A stretch of 64,000 nt of DNA from Eunapius fragilis (lineage: Eukaryota; Porifera; Demospongiae; Spongillida; Spongillidae), in NCBI GenBank assembly GCA_963681505.1, contig OY811971.1:793501-857500 (forward strand), written 5' to 3'. A program made the translations under genes and the position numbers. The notes under the pieces were generated by a model, which searched no databases, was not told the origin of the DNA, and worked only from the letters and a program-made list of their open reading frames with translations. Of the stretch, positions 53,135-64,000 are shown piece by piece (positions within the stretch are counted from its first letter, which is position 1; each line of letters starts with the position of its first letter).

Positions 53135-53812
53135 ATGGTTCACGCCAGATATCTCAAACTGTGTTCATACGTATATGTGTGTGGATTTAAATGCATTTGT
53201 GTGGATTCGGGTGCGGATGGCACGCGTTAGTAAGCGTTAAGTGGCCCCGTTGCCAATCCCTTTATATATTATCTCTGCCCAGCTGCTAACTTCATCGAGT
53301 TCCCTTCTTGTTGGAACATCCACACCACTACGAGGCCTCTTGCTCCTCCTCATCAGGGTACCCCCATTTCCTTGGATGCTGCACTTCCACATCGGGACAC
53401 TGTCTCTCTAGGAACCCCCTCCACACAGTATACCCCTCCTGCTCCACTACTACATGCTACCCCCATTTCCAATTCCACAATTACACACCATTTGGGGGTC
53501 CTAATACACTGTCTTGATATCTGGTGAGGGTCTGCTGCAAAATATTCTTGCAGCCCAATTGGACACATGCAATGTTGCAATCAGAAATTCAGAAACATAT
53601 GAAACAAGTAATAAAAACATTCTCTATGAGAAAGTTGGTAGCATATATATAGGATTGGAATAAGAAGGAATATTGGTGCTTAAAGGATGGAAACGGGTCT
53701 AATAAGAAGGGGAAATATTTAATAGTCCTATATTTCGCACACTGAAATATAATGTCCTACAAATGGGTGAAATATAGGACTATTATACATTTACCCTTCT
53801 GTTTACAGTGGG
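53135..53812 (+). mobile_element. composite repeat, right part with partial hairpin element F (copy B)
   Basis: Matches 6,513-7,185 of copy A; hairpin element F relic at 53,603-53,812. Confidence 0.7.
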
Positions 53813-54230
53813 TACATGTGGGCAGGGAGTCCAACTGCTTACAGTGGGCACATGGGGAAGGGGGGTTCCAGCTGCTTACAGTGGGTGTATTGGGGCGGGG
53901 GGGGGGGGGGAAGAGGTGGGTCTAGCTGCGTACAGTGGGTACATGGAGGCAGGGGTTCAGCTGCTTATAGTGGGTGCATAGGGGCAGGGGGTCCAGCTGC
54001 TTACAGTGGATACATTTGGGCAGGGGGTACAGCTGCTTATTCAATGGGTACATAAGGGGAGAGGGTACAGCTGCTTATACAGTGGGTACATGTGGGCAGG
54101 GGGTCCAGCTGCTTACAGAGGGTACATTCACCAAGGGTCGAGCTGCTTACAGTGGCTATATGAAGGCGGGGTCAGCTGCTTACTGTGAGCTCATGGGCGG
54201 AGGATCCAACTGCTTACAGTGGGCATAATT
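53808..54230. repeat. 37-bp minisatellite (copy B)
   Basis: Counterpart of 7,187-7,600, with a longer G run at 53,897-53,910. Confidence 0.9.
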
Positions 54231-54564
54231 ATAGAGCAGTATACTGTGATCCTGAAGCCAGTGCTAGAATATGTGATCTCACTCCTAACTTGATGTGACA
54301 TTATATAAAGAGTGAAATCACACTATAAGTATATAAATATTAAATTTTTTAATAGCCGTATTCCAGCGTATGAAAAAAGTCCGTAGAGGTAAATTTTTAT
54401 TTTCTGTTCACACGTCGTATTGTAATTCAAGTTTGCAGATGATTATAGTTGTTGTATATGTAATTGTATATTATAAATGCCAATCCTCTACACACGTTGC
54501 TATATTCAATTCTATTAAATTTAATACGTAACTACATCTCATCATGGTATACTTATTGCGGTCA

Positions 54565-56288
54565 TTAGGCCACCTTTACTATATTGGTGGTGGTCTTCAC
54601 TCCGTATGTTCCAGTTAGCGTTCCAGAAGTTGACATTACTACGGAACTGCCTTTGCTGGATATGATGGGACTAGAATACCCTAAAAACTTCAGAATACTC
54701 TCCACTGCCGCTGCATCAAGTGGAGTGTCCATTACCAAATTTCCGCCACTGGTAGATACTCTGGTTCCTTTTGCCGTTGCCACCAAGTTGGCAGTGAATT
54801 TCAGCTGAACATCGTTGACCACGTAAACGAAGCCTTCCATTTTGAAAGTTCCGGTTTCCCTTGGAACCATTGAAGCTGATAACTCAATCGAGTGTTCTGA
54901 GGTTTTAGTCCATTCTTGAGTGGATCCTACTGTAAAACTTGCAGAGACTGAAAATTGGCTTTCAGCAAGTAACGGAATTCCAGCCTTGATTTTGAATTCT
55001 GTACCAATGGTGATCGATTCGTTAAAACCCCACGCGAAGGATTCGGTCAGTGTTTTTCGAAACATTCGTTGAACACCAGAACCTAGGACCGACTCATCCA
55101 CTGTCAAAGTGTGACTATCAATAAGGTTAGGGGTTTTGCTTATTTCCAGATACTTTTCAGGGTTATCATAGCGAAAGTCGGTGAGCTGCAAATACAGCTT
55201 GTAGTTGACAGGTACGAATGACCACTCCAGCACATCGTGCTGGTTTGGATCCTGTTTGGAGTAACCGAGCAAAGGATCAGTGAAACCAGGTCGTCGGCCA
55301 TCAAGGTACAGATCGCTGGCACGACTGAGTATGGCATAGCGCCCTGATTGAAGTTTTATTATTTTCCAATGCACCTCTTTGATTGGTGTGGGATCGGTGT
55401 TTCCATAGCCAAGCAAAGGGTTTTCTAAACCTGGTCTTCGACCGTCAAGAAAGTTTAAACCGCTCAAACTCCGGAGCGCATAGTAGCCTGAACCAACGGA
55501 TTGAATGACCCATTGTACCTCATATATTTTGGAGGGGTCCGATCCACTGTAACCCAGCAGCGGATTATCAATACCGGGTCGTCGACCGTCAAGGTAGTAT
55601 TTGCTGGCATGGCTAAGAAGGGCGTAACACACGCCAGTAGAAATATTTGTACCGGGAATCGCTTCGATTGGAACAAAGCTCTATAAATCATGAATGTAGT
55701 TCACGGAGATAAAACAGTCAGGCACACTTCAGTGTATGCACTACAATTTCAGCGTGCACATGCAGCGGCGCGGAGGCCGCGACTCATGCACGCGGCATGC
55801 TTATATGGGCCATGATCCGAAAAAGGACCTATAAAATGAACTCATACATTTTCAAATTATTTCATGTGAAGAGATATCTTTTTTTCTCGATCTCGCACTG
55901 GAAATTACACGGACGATGTAAGACATATTAAGTTACAATTTAGTAAGGCCTGAATTTTAATGGGATGCATTTTTCAATTGCCGGCATGCGCTGAAATTAT
56001 TTAGCCATTATAGGTCCTTTTCGTGGATATATACGATCATAATTATAACATATTGAATAATATACTTTCATCCAACGCGGCGTGCCAATTACTCCTATGC
56101 AGGCATGCATCCTGTGACCGTCATGCCATTATGTTCCACCTACATGCATGCACGCAACATGCATGCACCTGCTACTTAAAACTATTGCTAATTCATGCTC
56201 AGAGAACGTGCATGCATGCATGCATCCGTGCACATGCACATAGACACCCACACCGCAAGGTCATGCAGTAAAGAGTTCTCACCGACAT
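54565..56288 (-). CDS. beta-trefoil lectin fused to an aerolysin-like pore-forming domain (copy B)
   Basis: Same two-exon structure as copy A: ATG TCG at 56,283-56,288 and exon 2 at 54,565-55,680. The 373-residue product differs at five positions: I23L, I135F, D258E, and T-to-S and V-to-I changes near residues 338-344. All repeat tryptophans and LDGRRPG motifs are retained, no stop or frameshift. Both copies therefore look functional, with only conservative change in the pore domain. Confidence 0.85.
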
Positions 56289-56370
56289 AACGCAGCTGCT
56301 TTTGATACTTGTGAATGCAGGACTTGGGGTACTTAACAGGTTTGTATGCAAGAATGCGTGAGCGCGCGAG

Positions 56371-56380
56371 TATTTATATA
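56371..56380 (-). promoter_or_regulatory. TATA box of the lectin gene, copy B
   Basis: TATATAAATA, same spacing to the ATG as in copy A. The surrounding upstream region is nearly identical. Confidence 0.7.
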
Positions 56381-56396
56381 ATCCGCATCTGACGTT

Positions 56397-57220
56397 TGAA
56401 CAAAGTGGACGGCCTCTTTGGGCCCGCGCCGGCAGGGGCATAACGTCCGGCCGCACGACAGTCCATTGTCTAAACACCGCAACGCCGCAAGACCACAAGA
56501 CCACAATGACTCTGGTGACACAATTGATGAGATAGCCTGTAGTAAGTGAGTGAGCATAGTTGGCTAACTTTTCATGCTACAATCCACTGGGCCATGCTGA
56601 TGTGTGCATATGCATTCCGATTATTTTGATCGTCCTACTATTTATACATGAGTTGGCCACACATAAGGGTTGTTGTGTCAGTGTATTCATAGGTTTGTTG
56701 AGGGTTTCATGTTCATGCTTCACATCACTGGATTACCACTTTGCAAGTGCTGCCAAAGGGCAGACAGAATGACCCACTGGCCAACGTCGCACTGCACTGC
56801 ACACGGGACACTTTTGTTAACACATAACCCTGGTCTACACACCGCCATTCCAATTCTACACAGAGGATTGGGGTTAACTTCAATTCCGGCTTTAGTTCCT
56901 GCATGCATCTATATGAAAGAGAGGGAATTGGTAGCAGCAGCAATGTGTACATGTGATCATATATCATCTGCGGCTCACAAATAAGATCACCTGTTAAAAA
57001 GACCATTTAACCGCCCGATCATATGACCATTTCGCCAATCCGACCACCATCCAATAAGATCAGCAGTGAGTAAATTTTGGGGGGCGTTTTTGTGCATGTA
57101 CATTTCTACGGCTTTGATGTTTAAGGATCACATATGTGTACATACAAACACTTCGCAAAACGCTAGCATGCAGCTTATAAAGTAGTGCAAACACGATATA
57201 CGTATGTACAGTAACCACAG
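56397..57220 (-). repeat. left arm of the promoter inverted repeat (copy B)
   Basis: Counterpart of 9,770-10,600. It lacks a few bases around 56,915 (GATACAGGTG word missing). Confidence 0.7.
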
Positions 57221-57252
57221 TCGACGTGTTTCAGTTGTGCTTTCGGCCCTCG

Positions 57253-57485
57253 ACATATCGATTGACGAAAAGCAGCCTCCACAACAACAAAAATCCAGTT
57301 TGACTACGCCAAGAACAAAAGGACATGCCCTGTCAATGGAGGAGCGGTGTGCTGTTCTCGGCTTATTGAAAAAGGAAAGTCGCAGAGAAAGATTGCAATA
57401 ATGTTTTAGTGTTTCAAAAACGCAAATTCAAAACATTCACGCATCACAGGTCCAGAAATTGCGGACATCAGTGCGTAACTCTGCT
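57253..57485 (+). pseudogene. pogo-type transposase N-terminus relic (copy B)
   Basis: Counterpart of 10,640-10,870. Reads MEERCAVLGLLKK with the same frame breaks downstream. Confidence 0.5.
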
Positions 57486-58120
57486 TACTATTGCGATTTA
57501 AAAATCCTGATTTCACCGTTATACTGACAAGACACTGTAGAAATTTATCACATTAAGTCATGTAGCCGCAAATTGGCGTCAAATAGTTGTTTACAGTTAC
57601 CTTGGTATTTTGGGGGACGCGACAATAGACCACAGAAAGATTTGAAATCCTTCAAGAACACGGCTTCCACGGGTATCCTTGGATCACACCTTCTTGCCAC
57701 AAAACATTTTTGTGACCACATTTAAAAGATCAAATAACCTCTACATCACAAACAATATTTAGGCCTCAATCTGTGCAGCTAATTAATTTTTATAAAAATG
57801 TTATTATTTTTGGAGGTTTATAAATTAATTGCAAGTCTGCGTAGAAGGGGAGTTAGGAAAGGCGATCGGTTTCATATAAAAACGACCCAAAGTCATTCGT
57901 TGACATCAGTGATCTATCTAGGTGCATGCGCCTCTGTCTTAAACAGTGTTATTGAAACTATTGAACCCGCCATATGTATATATGTCTGTTACTGCGCTTC
58001 CCTGTAGCCAGAGTAAGTACTAGTTGGGCGTTGCCGGGTCGAAGCGTTTTGGGGAAGGTCGGATACAAGCCTATAGAGCTTATTCGATGGACGATTAATC
58101 TCTTTGAAATGCGTTCAATT

Positions 58121-58196
58121 GGATTAACGGTATTCCTCCAATACTTCAATGGACCGTTCCTTCAATACACAAGTACAGGAGGAATACCGTTAATCC
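58121..58196. repeat. perfect 19-bp stem hairpin (copy B)
   Basis: Same arms as 11,508-11,583, unchanged. Confidence 0.8.
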
Positions 58197-58397
58197 TATT
58201 CCGATTAAAAGTAAATAAATGCAATTCATCGTTCATCGAATAAGGTCTATACTAAGATCGCAATCAGATGATACAAATCTTGGTATGGACTTGATACCCG
58301 GCGCGACCTTCTGCTAGTAGATGATAGCGCTGCGTCCTTGTCAGAACGATGCACTACTTGGTTGGGCATAGCCAACCTTCGCATTTTGGCAGAAGGT

Positions 58398-59190
58398 GTG
58401 ATCCTTAACCATCAATGCATACATGACGTAGAAAGGTACACAAAAACGCCGCCCAAAATTGATGCACTGCTGTAGATGGTGGTCGGATTGGCTGTGGTTA
58501 CTGTACATACATGCATCGAGTTTCCTCTACTTTATAAACTGCATGCTAGCGCTTTTCGCAGTGTTTGTATGTGCATTGCAGCATCAAAATGAAGCGGTCT
58601 TAGAAATGGCTATGCATCGATGATCGCTATAGAGTTAGCTTACTTTCACATTTTTTGTACACATATGTGATCCTAAAACATCAAAGCCGTAGAAATGTAC
58701 ATGCACAAAATCGCCCCCCAAAATTTACGCACTGCTGGTCTTATTTGATGGTGGTCAGATTGGCGAAGTGGTCGTATGATCCGGCGGTTAAATGGTCTTA
58801 TTACCGGTGATCTTATTTGTGAGCCGCAGATGATATATGACCACATGTACACACTGCTGCTGCTACCAATTCCCTCTCTTTCATACACCTGTATCCTAGA
58901 TGCATGCAGGGACTAAAGCCGGAATTGAAGTTAACCCTATACCAATCCTCTGTGTAGAATTGGAATGGCGGTGTGTATAGGCCAGGTTTATGTGTTAATA
59001 CAAGTGTCACGGGTGCTGTGCAAGCAGTGTGGTGTTGACCAGTGGGTCATTCTGTCTGCCTTTTGGCAGCTCTTGCGCAAAGTGGCAATCCACGGATGTG
59101 AAGCATGAACATGCTACCCTCAACAAGCCAATGTGGTCTTGCGGTTTTGCGGCGTTGGGGATTTTAGACAAAGGACTACCGTACGGCGGG
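58398..59190 (+). repeat. right arm of the promoter inverted repeat; broken module (copy B)
   Basis: Counterpart of 11,785-12,573. The first exon and TATA box are missing as in copy A. Confidence 0.65.
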
Positions 59191-60283
59191 TGTCACGGAA
59201 TTGTTAATCCCCCTATAATTTCATCCCTCCAGGATAGTCTACTTTAACCTCCTGGACTGGATAATTCCGGGATAGATTATCCTTCCTTGAAATAGTTTCC
59301 CCCCCACCCTCTCCTTCCATTATATTAAACATAACCACGGGAACTGTTAATGTATACCACCCACAAAGCACAGCAGCTGTCAGACGGGTGGTAAAGAATA
59401 CAACGATATGGTTCATTTCCTTGAGAGCAAAGATGATAAGCACCAAACTAGGCCTCGGAGGGTAGAAGAATCTAAAGATACGGAGGCAAAAAGGGCATAT
59501 CGCAAGAAATGCGAAGACTTCGTAGGGGCGGATACAGGAATCTGAAGGGCGGGGGCCGGTCCGACATGAATAACTAATAGGGAATAGGGGGAGGGTTCGG
59601 GAGGGATGTGCGCGGAAGCTTTTGGGGGTTCCGTACTTACGCCATATGCATCTGATATACGATTAAGGCACGCAGTGAGAGATAACTGCACACGTACGTC
59701 ACACGTGGTATAGGAAGGGGGGTGGGGGGGGGGGGGGGGGTGGGACCTACTGGACCCACCCCCCCCACCCCCCCCCCCCCCCCACCCCCCGCCTCCGCCC
59801 TTGCTTCGCTAATCATGGCGGTCTTCTGTTTGAGACGAACAGGCGGAAAAAAGCATGTGACTGGAGCGTTGTCGTCTATGCGAGATCAGGATCAAAGCAG
59901 GTACCGAGTGATTAAAATAGATAGAAAGATGCGCCCGCTCGAGAGCGTCCACAAAATTCCAGCGGCGGCTCATGTTGGTGTTCATAAAACGTAAGCCCCG
60001 CTTGCACTGCTGCTAGCGCTTTTGATTTGATCATACATTAAGTGCCTATGTGCCTAATGTTTCCTCTGACTGCGTGTACATGGATTCTTATTACAGGCTA
60101 GTGAAGGTAGCTGAGCGGTATTACTGGAAAGGCATGACTAAGGATATTGCAGCCCTTGCCTTGTTTGTCAAAAACGAAACAGAATGCCCAAGAAGACAGC
60201 ATATCTAGTAGGAGTTCCTAACCAAGCTTTTGCTCAATGGGGAATCGACCTTGTGGGTCCATTATCAGGTGTCAATGTCTGTT

Positions 60284-60344
<61 letters not shown>

Positions 60345-60514
60345 TACACACACACACACACATTAAAATTGGTTATTAGGGGTTGGGGAGGACATAATAA
60401 TTCCGAGGGAGGATCAACTATTCCGGAATACTGAATTTATCCAGGGGGATAAACTATTCCGTAAAAGATTACCCGGAGGATCAATTGTTACGGCTGATAA
60501 TCTATATTGTGACA
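59191..60514 (+). mobile_element. Ginger-like element relic (copy B)
   Basis: Same TGTCAC/GTGACA ends. The left target word has mutated (GCGGG) while the right one is CCGG. The integrase relic reads AERYYWKGMTKDI and is frameshifted shortly after. The (CA)n run at 60,290-60,362 is shorter than in copy A. Confidence 0.7.
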
Positions 60515-61372
60515 CCGGAAGTTATGCCCCTGCACTGTTAAATTAATCTTGTTACCGCAACACACTTTGGGGTGTTCGCATGCATGTTTAAAAATGCATG
60601 CGAACAACGCATCGCTAAACGTGGGAAGAAAACAGCTGGGTATAAACCAAGCAAACAAATACACCTTTCACAAACAGCGCCATTAAAAGGGTCACGAACG
60701 TACACGTGCTATTAAGGGTCACGCATGCGCAATGTAATAGACACAGCCAGATGATATCCAACTCATTGTTTTTTAAATCAATAAATCAGCCTAACCCACA
60801 ACATGGATACAATATTTATACAGAAATAAAAAAAACATCATGCTGGTGCCATGGTCTTGGAGGGGAATGACCTCCGCTGCATGAAGGGGGAATGCACGTG
60901 AGACGGGGAAGAGAAAAAAGTGTTGATGCACTCAACCACGCTCATACAGTCTCTTAACCAGTTCACCCACACAACCACACCCACAGTCTCCTAACCAGTA
61001 TGTCCACACATACACACATACTAACCAGAATGCCCACACATACTAACCAGTATGCTCACACATACTAACAAGTCAACCCGCACGACAACACCCAATCCCT
61101 AACCAGTACACCCTCATGAATTGTACCTCGAGTTGCAGTACTAATGAATTAACTTTACTTACAGTTTAGTGGCACCAGCCCCAACCTTCCCTGTGGTACT
61201 CTCCCAGCACTCTCCTACAGAATACAACCCCACCATTAAGATGGTGGGTGTGGCCTTACATGTCTCCAGTGGACTCAGTGATTGGTTCCTCCCTCTGTCG
61301 TGGGAGGTGAAGTGGAGGAGGAGGAAGGGGAGTCCTCACAACACCCTGGGAGGTGGTCATAGTTGTCATTGT

Positions 61373-62024
61373 CTAGACTATGACATCTTGGATGCATGAA
61401 GAAAGCCACGCCCCCAGATGCCCTGCATGAAGAAAGGCTGTTTGAGGGGCATGGTCAAGTGGTGACTGTGGAGGGGTACCCTCAGGTATGAGGGGGAGGG
61501 ATTGTGGGTGGAATCCTTCAGCCGTCAACCTGAGGGTTTCACAGTTGACCATCAAGGGAGTAGCAGGGAGGAGGGAATCTCTTCCAAACAGGTTCTGCTT
61601 GCTTTTCAGAGGTAGAGGTGAGGGTTGCACGGTTGTCCACGTGGGTCATGATGTTACAGGAGGTTCCTAGACTTTGCTGGTACACCAGGACCATAGGGCA
61701 TTGCAAGGCAGGCAACTTGGAACTCTTGGGTCTAGGTGTCAAACACCTGTTCTCCATGAGTGAAGGAGGGGGTGGAGGTGATGGTGACATGAGGTTTATC
61801 AGATCATTTATCTAACTCACAAGTGCCAAAGATTATTTAACCCCATCCGCACCAAGTCCCTCCACGTTTACGGATGCTGTGCAGACTTTGAGTCCATCTG
61901 CTGGGAGCTGTAGGTGTGGTTCACAGAGAGACTTCTCCCTGAAGGAGTGGAATCCAAGGGTGTGCTGCAATTGGGAGAAGGGATCCATGGTCTTGGAGGG
62001 GGATGACCTCCGCTGCATGAATCC
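61373..62024 (-). pseudogene. unrecognised two-exon gene end (copy B, broken)
   Basis: Counterpart of 14,908-15,558. Exon A has a TAA where copy A reads Ser just before its donor (GGTTAAATAATC versus GGTTAAATCATC), and exon B has one extra T in the CTTTTCAG stretch that shifts the frame. If the gene is real, copy B is disabled. Confidence 0.45.
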
Positions 62025-62365
62025 CTGTGGAGGGAGCGTTGAGACACTCAACCACACCTGTACAGTCTCCCAACCAGTTCAATTACACAAACACACCCAC
62101 AGTCCCCTAACCAATATGCCCACACAACCACATGATCTCCAGGAGACCACACTCATCCAAGTCACATGATCCACTCCATTGCATCCTTTTGTGATGAGTG
62201 GGGTGACAATCTTCTGTACACGTGGAAATGAAACCCTACCAAGCTATTGACTCACCTTTTAATGAGATCACATCTGCACCCATCATATGATCTCCATGGA
62301 GACCCACACATCCAAATCAGCATACACCCATGTCAAGCTGACTGGTAAAACAATCTGAGGCCTAC

Positions 62366-62543
62366 CTTGAGCTACATGTGATAACATATGCATATGCATC
62401 TTCAACATGAGAACAGTCGTGGAGTCCAACACCTTTGTTTCAACAATCCCACAGTATTACTTCAGTTCCAGTACATCCTACATTGTCAAACAGAATGGGC
62501 CCTGTTCCTTGTCCAAGGTTTGCTACTGAGAAGCTGGTGCCTC
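62366..62543 (-). pseudogene. SRCR domain exon with an in-frame TGA (copy B)
   Basis: Same exon boundaries and the same TGA (62,440-62,442) after LWDC as in copy A. Confidence 0.65.
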
Positions 62544-63295
62544 CTACAAACATTCAAGCATTGGCGTATAAAAATACTTGTGTTTGACATTGTATTAAGT
62601 ATATGTTCCCATTTCATTTTACTAGAGTGTGGTCTAAATAGAATCTAGATGGATTTTAATACACCGTTACTGCACAAGCCGTGCTACTTAACATTCACTC
62701 TCAACACAAAGCTAGCGGCATGCAGGACAATAAACAAGCTTGCATGCTGCTTGCATATTAAGCTATGGTATGTGCAAGTACCGGTCACCTTTGTATAAAC
62801 ACCGCGCGCGACACACACATGGACACTGCAGGCATGACTTTAAAAACTCGCGGCGAGGCTTTATACCATAATTTCACGTTGACAAAGCGAAGTTAAATGT
62901 GCATGTATACAAACACTTTAGCTTCACGACATAGTCTACAAATCTATACCAACGAACGCCCGGGCCAAGGCCAGCGTATTTTAGACGTTTAGTACTGGTA
63001 AGTTGTGTGCGCGCATACCGTTAAGATAGCGTTCGGCTTTATAAGTCCAGATCGGCTGCTCATATACCATCTCGCAAACCACACCCTCAATCCGTCAAAA
63101 AGTAATTAAGAATAATGCTGGGAATCCCATATACTGGGGTGTAATGCAGTGTTATGATAGCACACCTTTATAACACTCCATTATTGGTGGGGTATACGTT
63201 GCTAACACCCTAGCATAGTCTGTTACACTCGCAGATGTAAGCTGAACACCCTTGTGTGCTTCTAAAACACTCCCTGAGCTGTAACAACCCTCGGG

Positions 63296-63510
63296 CCTTT
63301 TTTTTAACAGTGTGCCTGCGCGGGCCCAAAGAGGCCGTCGCTTTTAGATGCGGATTATATAAATACTCGCGCGCTCATGCATTCTTGCATACAAACCAGT
63401 ATAGTACCCCAAGTCCTGCATTCAAAAGTAACAAAAGCGGCTGCGTTATGTCGGTGAGAACTCTGTTACTGACCTTGCGGTGTGGGTGTCTACACTGTTA
63501 AAAAAAAAGG
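63296..63510 (+). promoter_or_regulatory. orphan lectin promoter plus first exon (module 3, copy B)
   Basis: TATATAAATA at 63,356-63,365 and ATGTCG at 63,448-63,453 before GTGAGAAC, bracketed by the same inverted A/T-run words as in copy A. Confidence 0.65.
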
Positions 63511-63613
63511 TGATACCGCAGCATACTTCGTGGTGTTTGCGCGCATGTTTAAATAACCGCCTGGTGAGTGTTACAGCCAACACTCCTGAAGTGTAGCCGG
63601 TAACTCTGTTGCA

Positions 63614-63660
63614 TTTAACCGCCCGATCATACGAAGTGGTCGTATGATCGGGCGGTTAAA
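63614..63660. repeat. perfect 21-bp stem hairpin (copy B)
   Basis: Identical to 17,148-17,194. The module-4 upstream region then continues to the window edge. Confidence 0.9.
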
Positions 63661-64000
63661 TGGTCTTATTACCGGTGATCTTATTTGTGAGCCGCAGATG
63701 ACATATGACCACATGAACACACTGCTGCTGCTACCAATTCCCTCTCTTTCATACACCTGTATCATAGATGCATGCAGGAACTAAAGCCGGCATTGAAGTT
63801 AATCCTAACAATCCTCTCTGTGGAATTGAAATGGCGGTGCATTTGTAGGCCAGGGTTATGTGTTAACACGTTTCGCGTGTGCTGTGCAGTGCGATGTTGA
63901 CCAGTGGGTCATTCTGTCTGCCTTTTGTCAGCACTTGCAAAGTGGTAATCCAGTGACGTGAACATGAGCATGTAACCCTCAACAAACCTATGAATATACT

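Overview
The window is eukaryotic: nuclear DNA of a marine invertebrate animal, possibly a sponge, though the phylum is not proven. The evidence is GT-AG introns of roughly 60-300 bp, exons of a ciliary nephrocystin-4 (NPHP4) gene, an SRCR exon, an aerolysin-type pore-forming lectin with a TATA promoter, and abundant animal-type transposons (hAT, pogo, Ginger, Harbinger and Ty3 types) and microsatellites. Most long open frames lie in purine/pyrimidine or short-period minisatellites and are not genes.

Layout. Two nearly identical segments dominate: copy A (1 to about 17,540) and copy B (about 34,940 to the right edge). In order, each contains 5' exons of an NPHP4-like gene (minus strand), an inverted relic of one NPHP4 exon, THAP/DDE transposase relics, a composite hairpin repeat, a minisatellite, the trefoil-aerolysin lectin gene (minus strand), an inverted-repeat promoter region with a Ginger-like element, an unrecognised two-exon gene end, an SRCR exon, and orphan copies of the lectin promoter plus first exon. 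Between the copies (about 18,000-34,900) lies the body of an NPHP4-like gene on the minus strand, its introns loaded with minisatellites, an LTR element, a hAT MITE and a Harbinger-like element. The left edge of the window enters a second NPHP4-like copy. The simplest reading is therefore a tandem array with a unit of about 36 kb, or two haplotypes placed in tandem by the assembler.

Copy B carries a 10.57-kb insertion (42,561-53,134) at a site that is empty in copy A. It has short inverted ends and holds several MITEs, a 734-bp perfect foldback element, and fragments of transposon proteins including a RAG1-N-terminus-like zinc finger.

Function. The lectin gene encodes a predicted cytosolic or leaderless 373-residue protein: three beta-trefoil repeats followed by an aerolysin-like pore domain. 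It is spliced from a micro-coding first exon (Met-Ser) that sits just after a TATA box. That promoter/first-exon module is present four times per unit, once driving the lectin gene and otherwise facing the opposite way with no lectin exon behind it. NPHP4 is a transition-zone protein of cilia. The copy in the window shows several lesions (a 22-nt gap in one exon, an in-frame TAG in another, undetected C-terminal exons), so it may be decaying.
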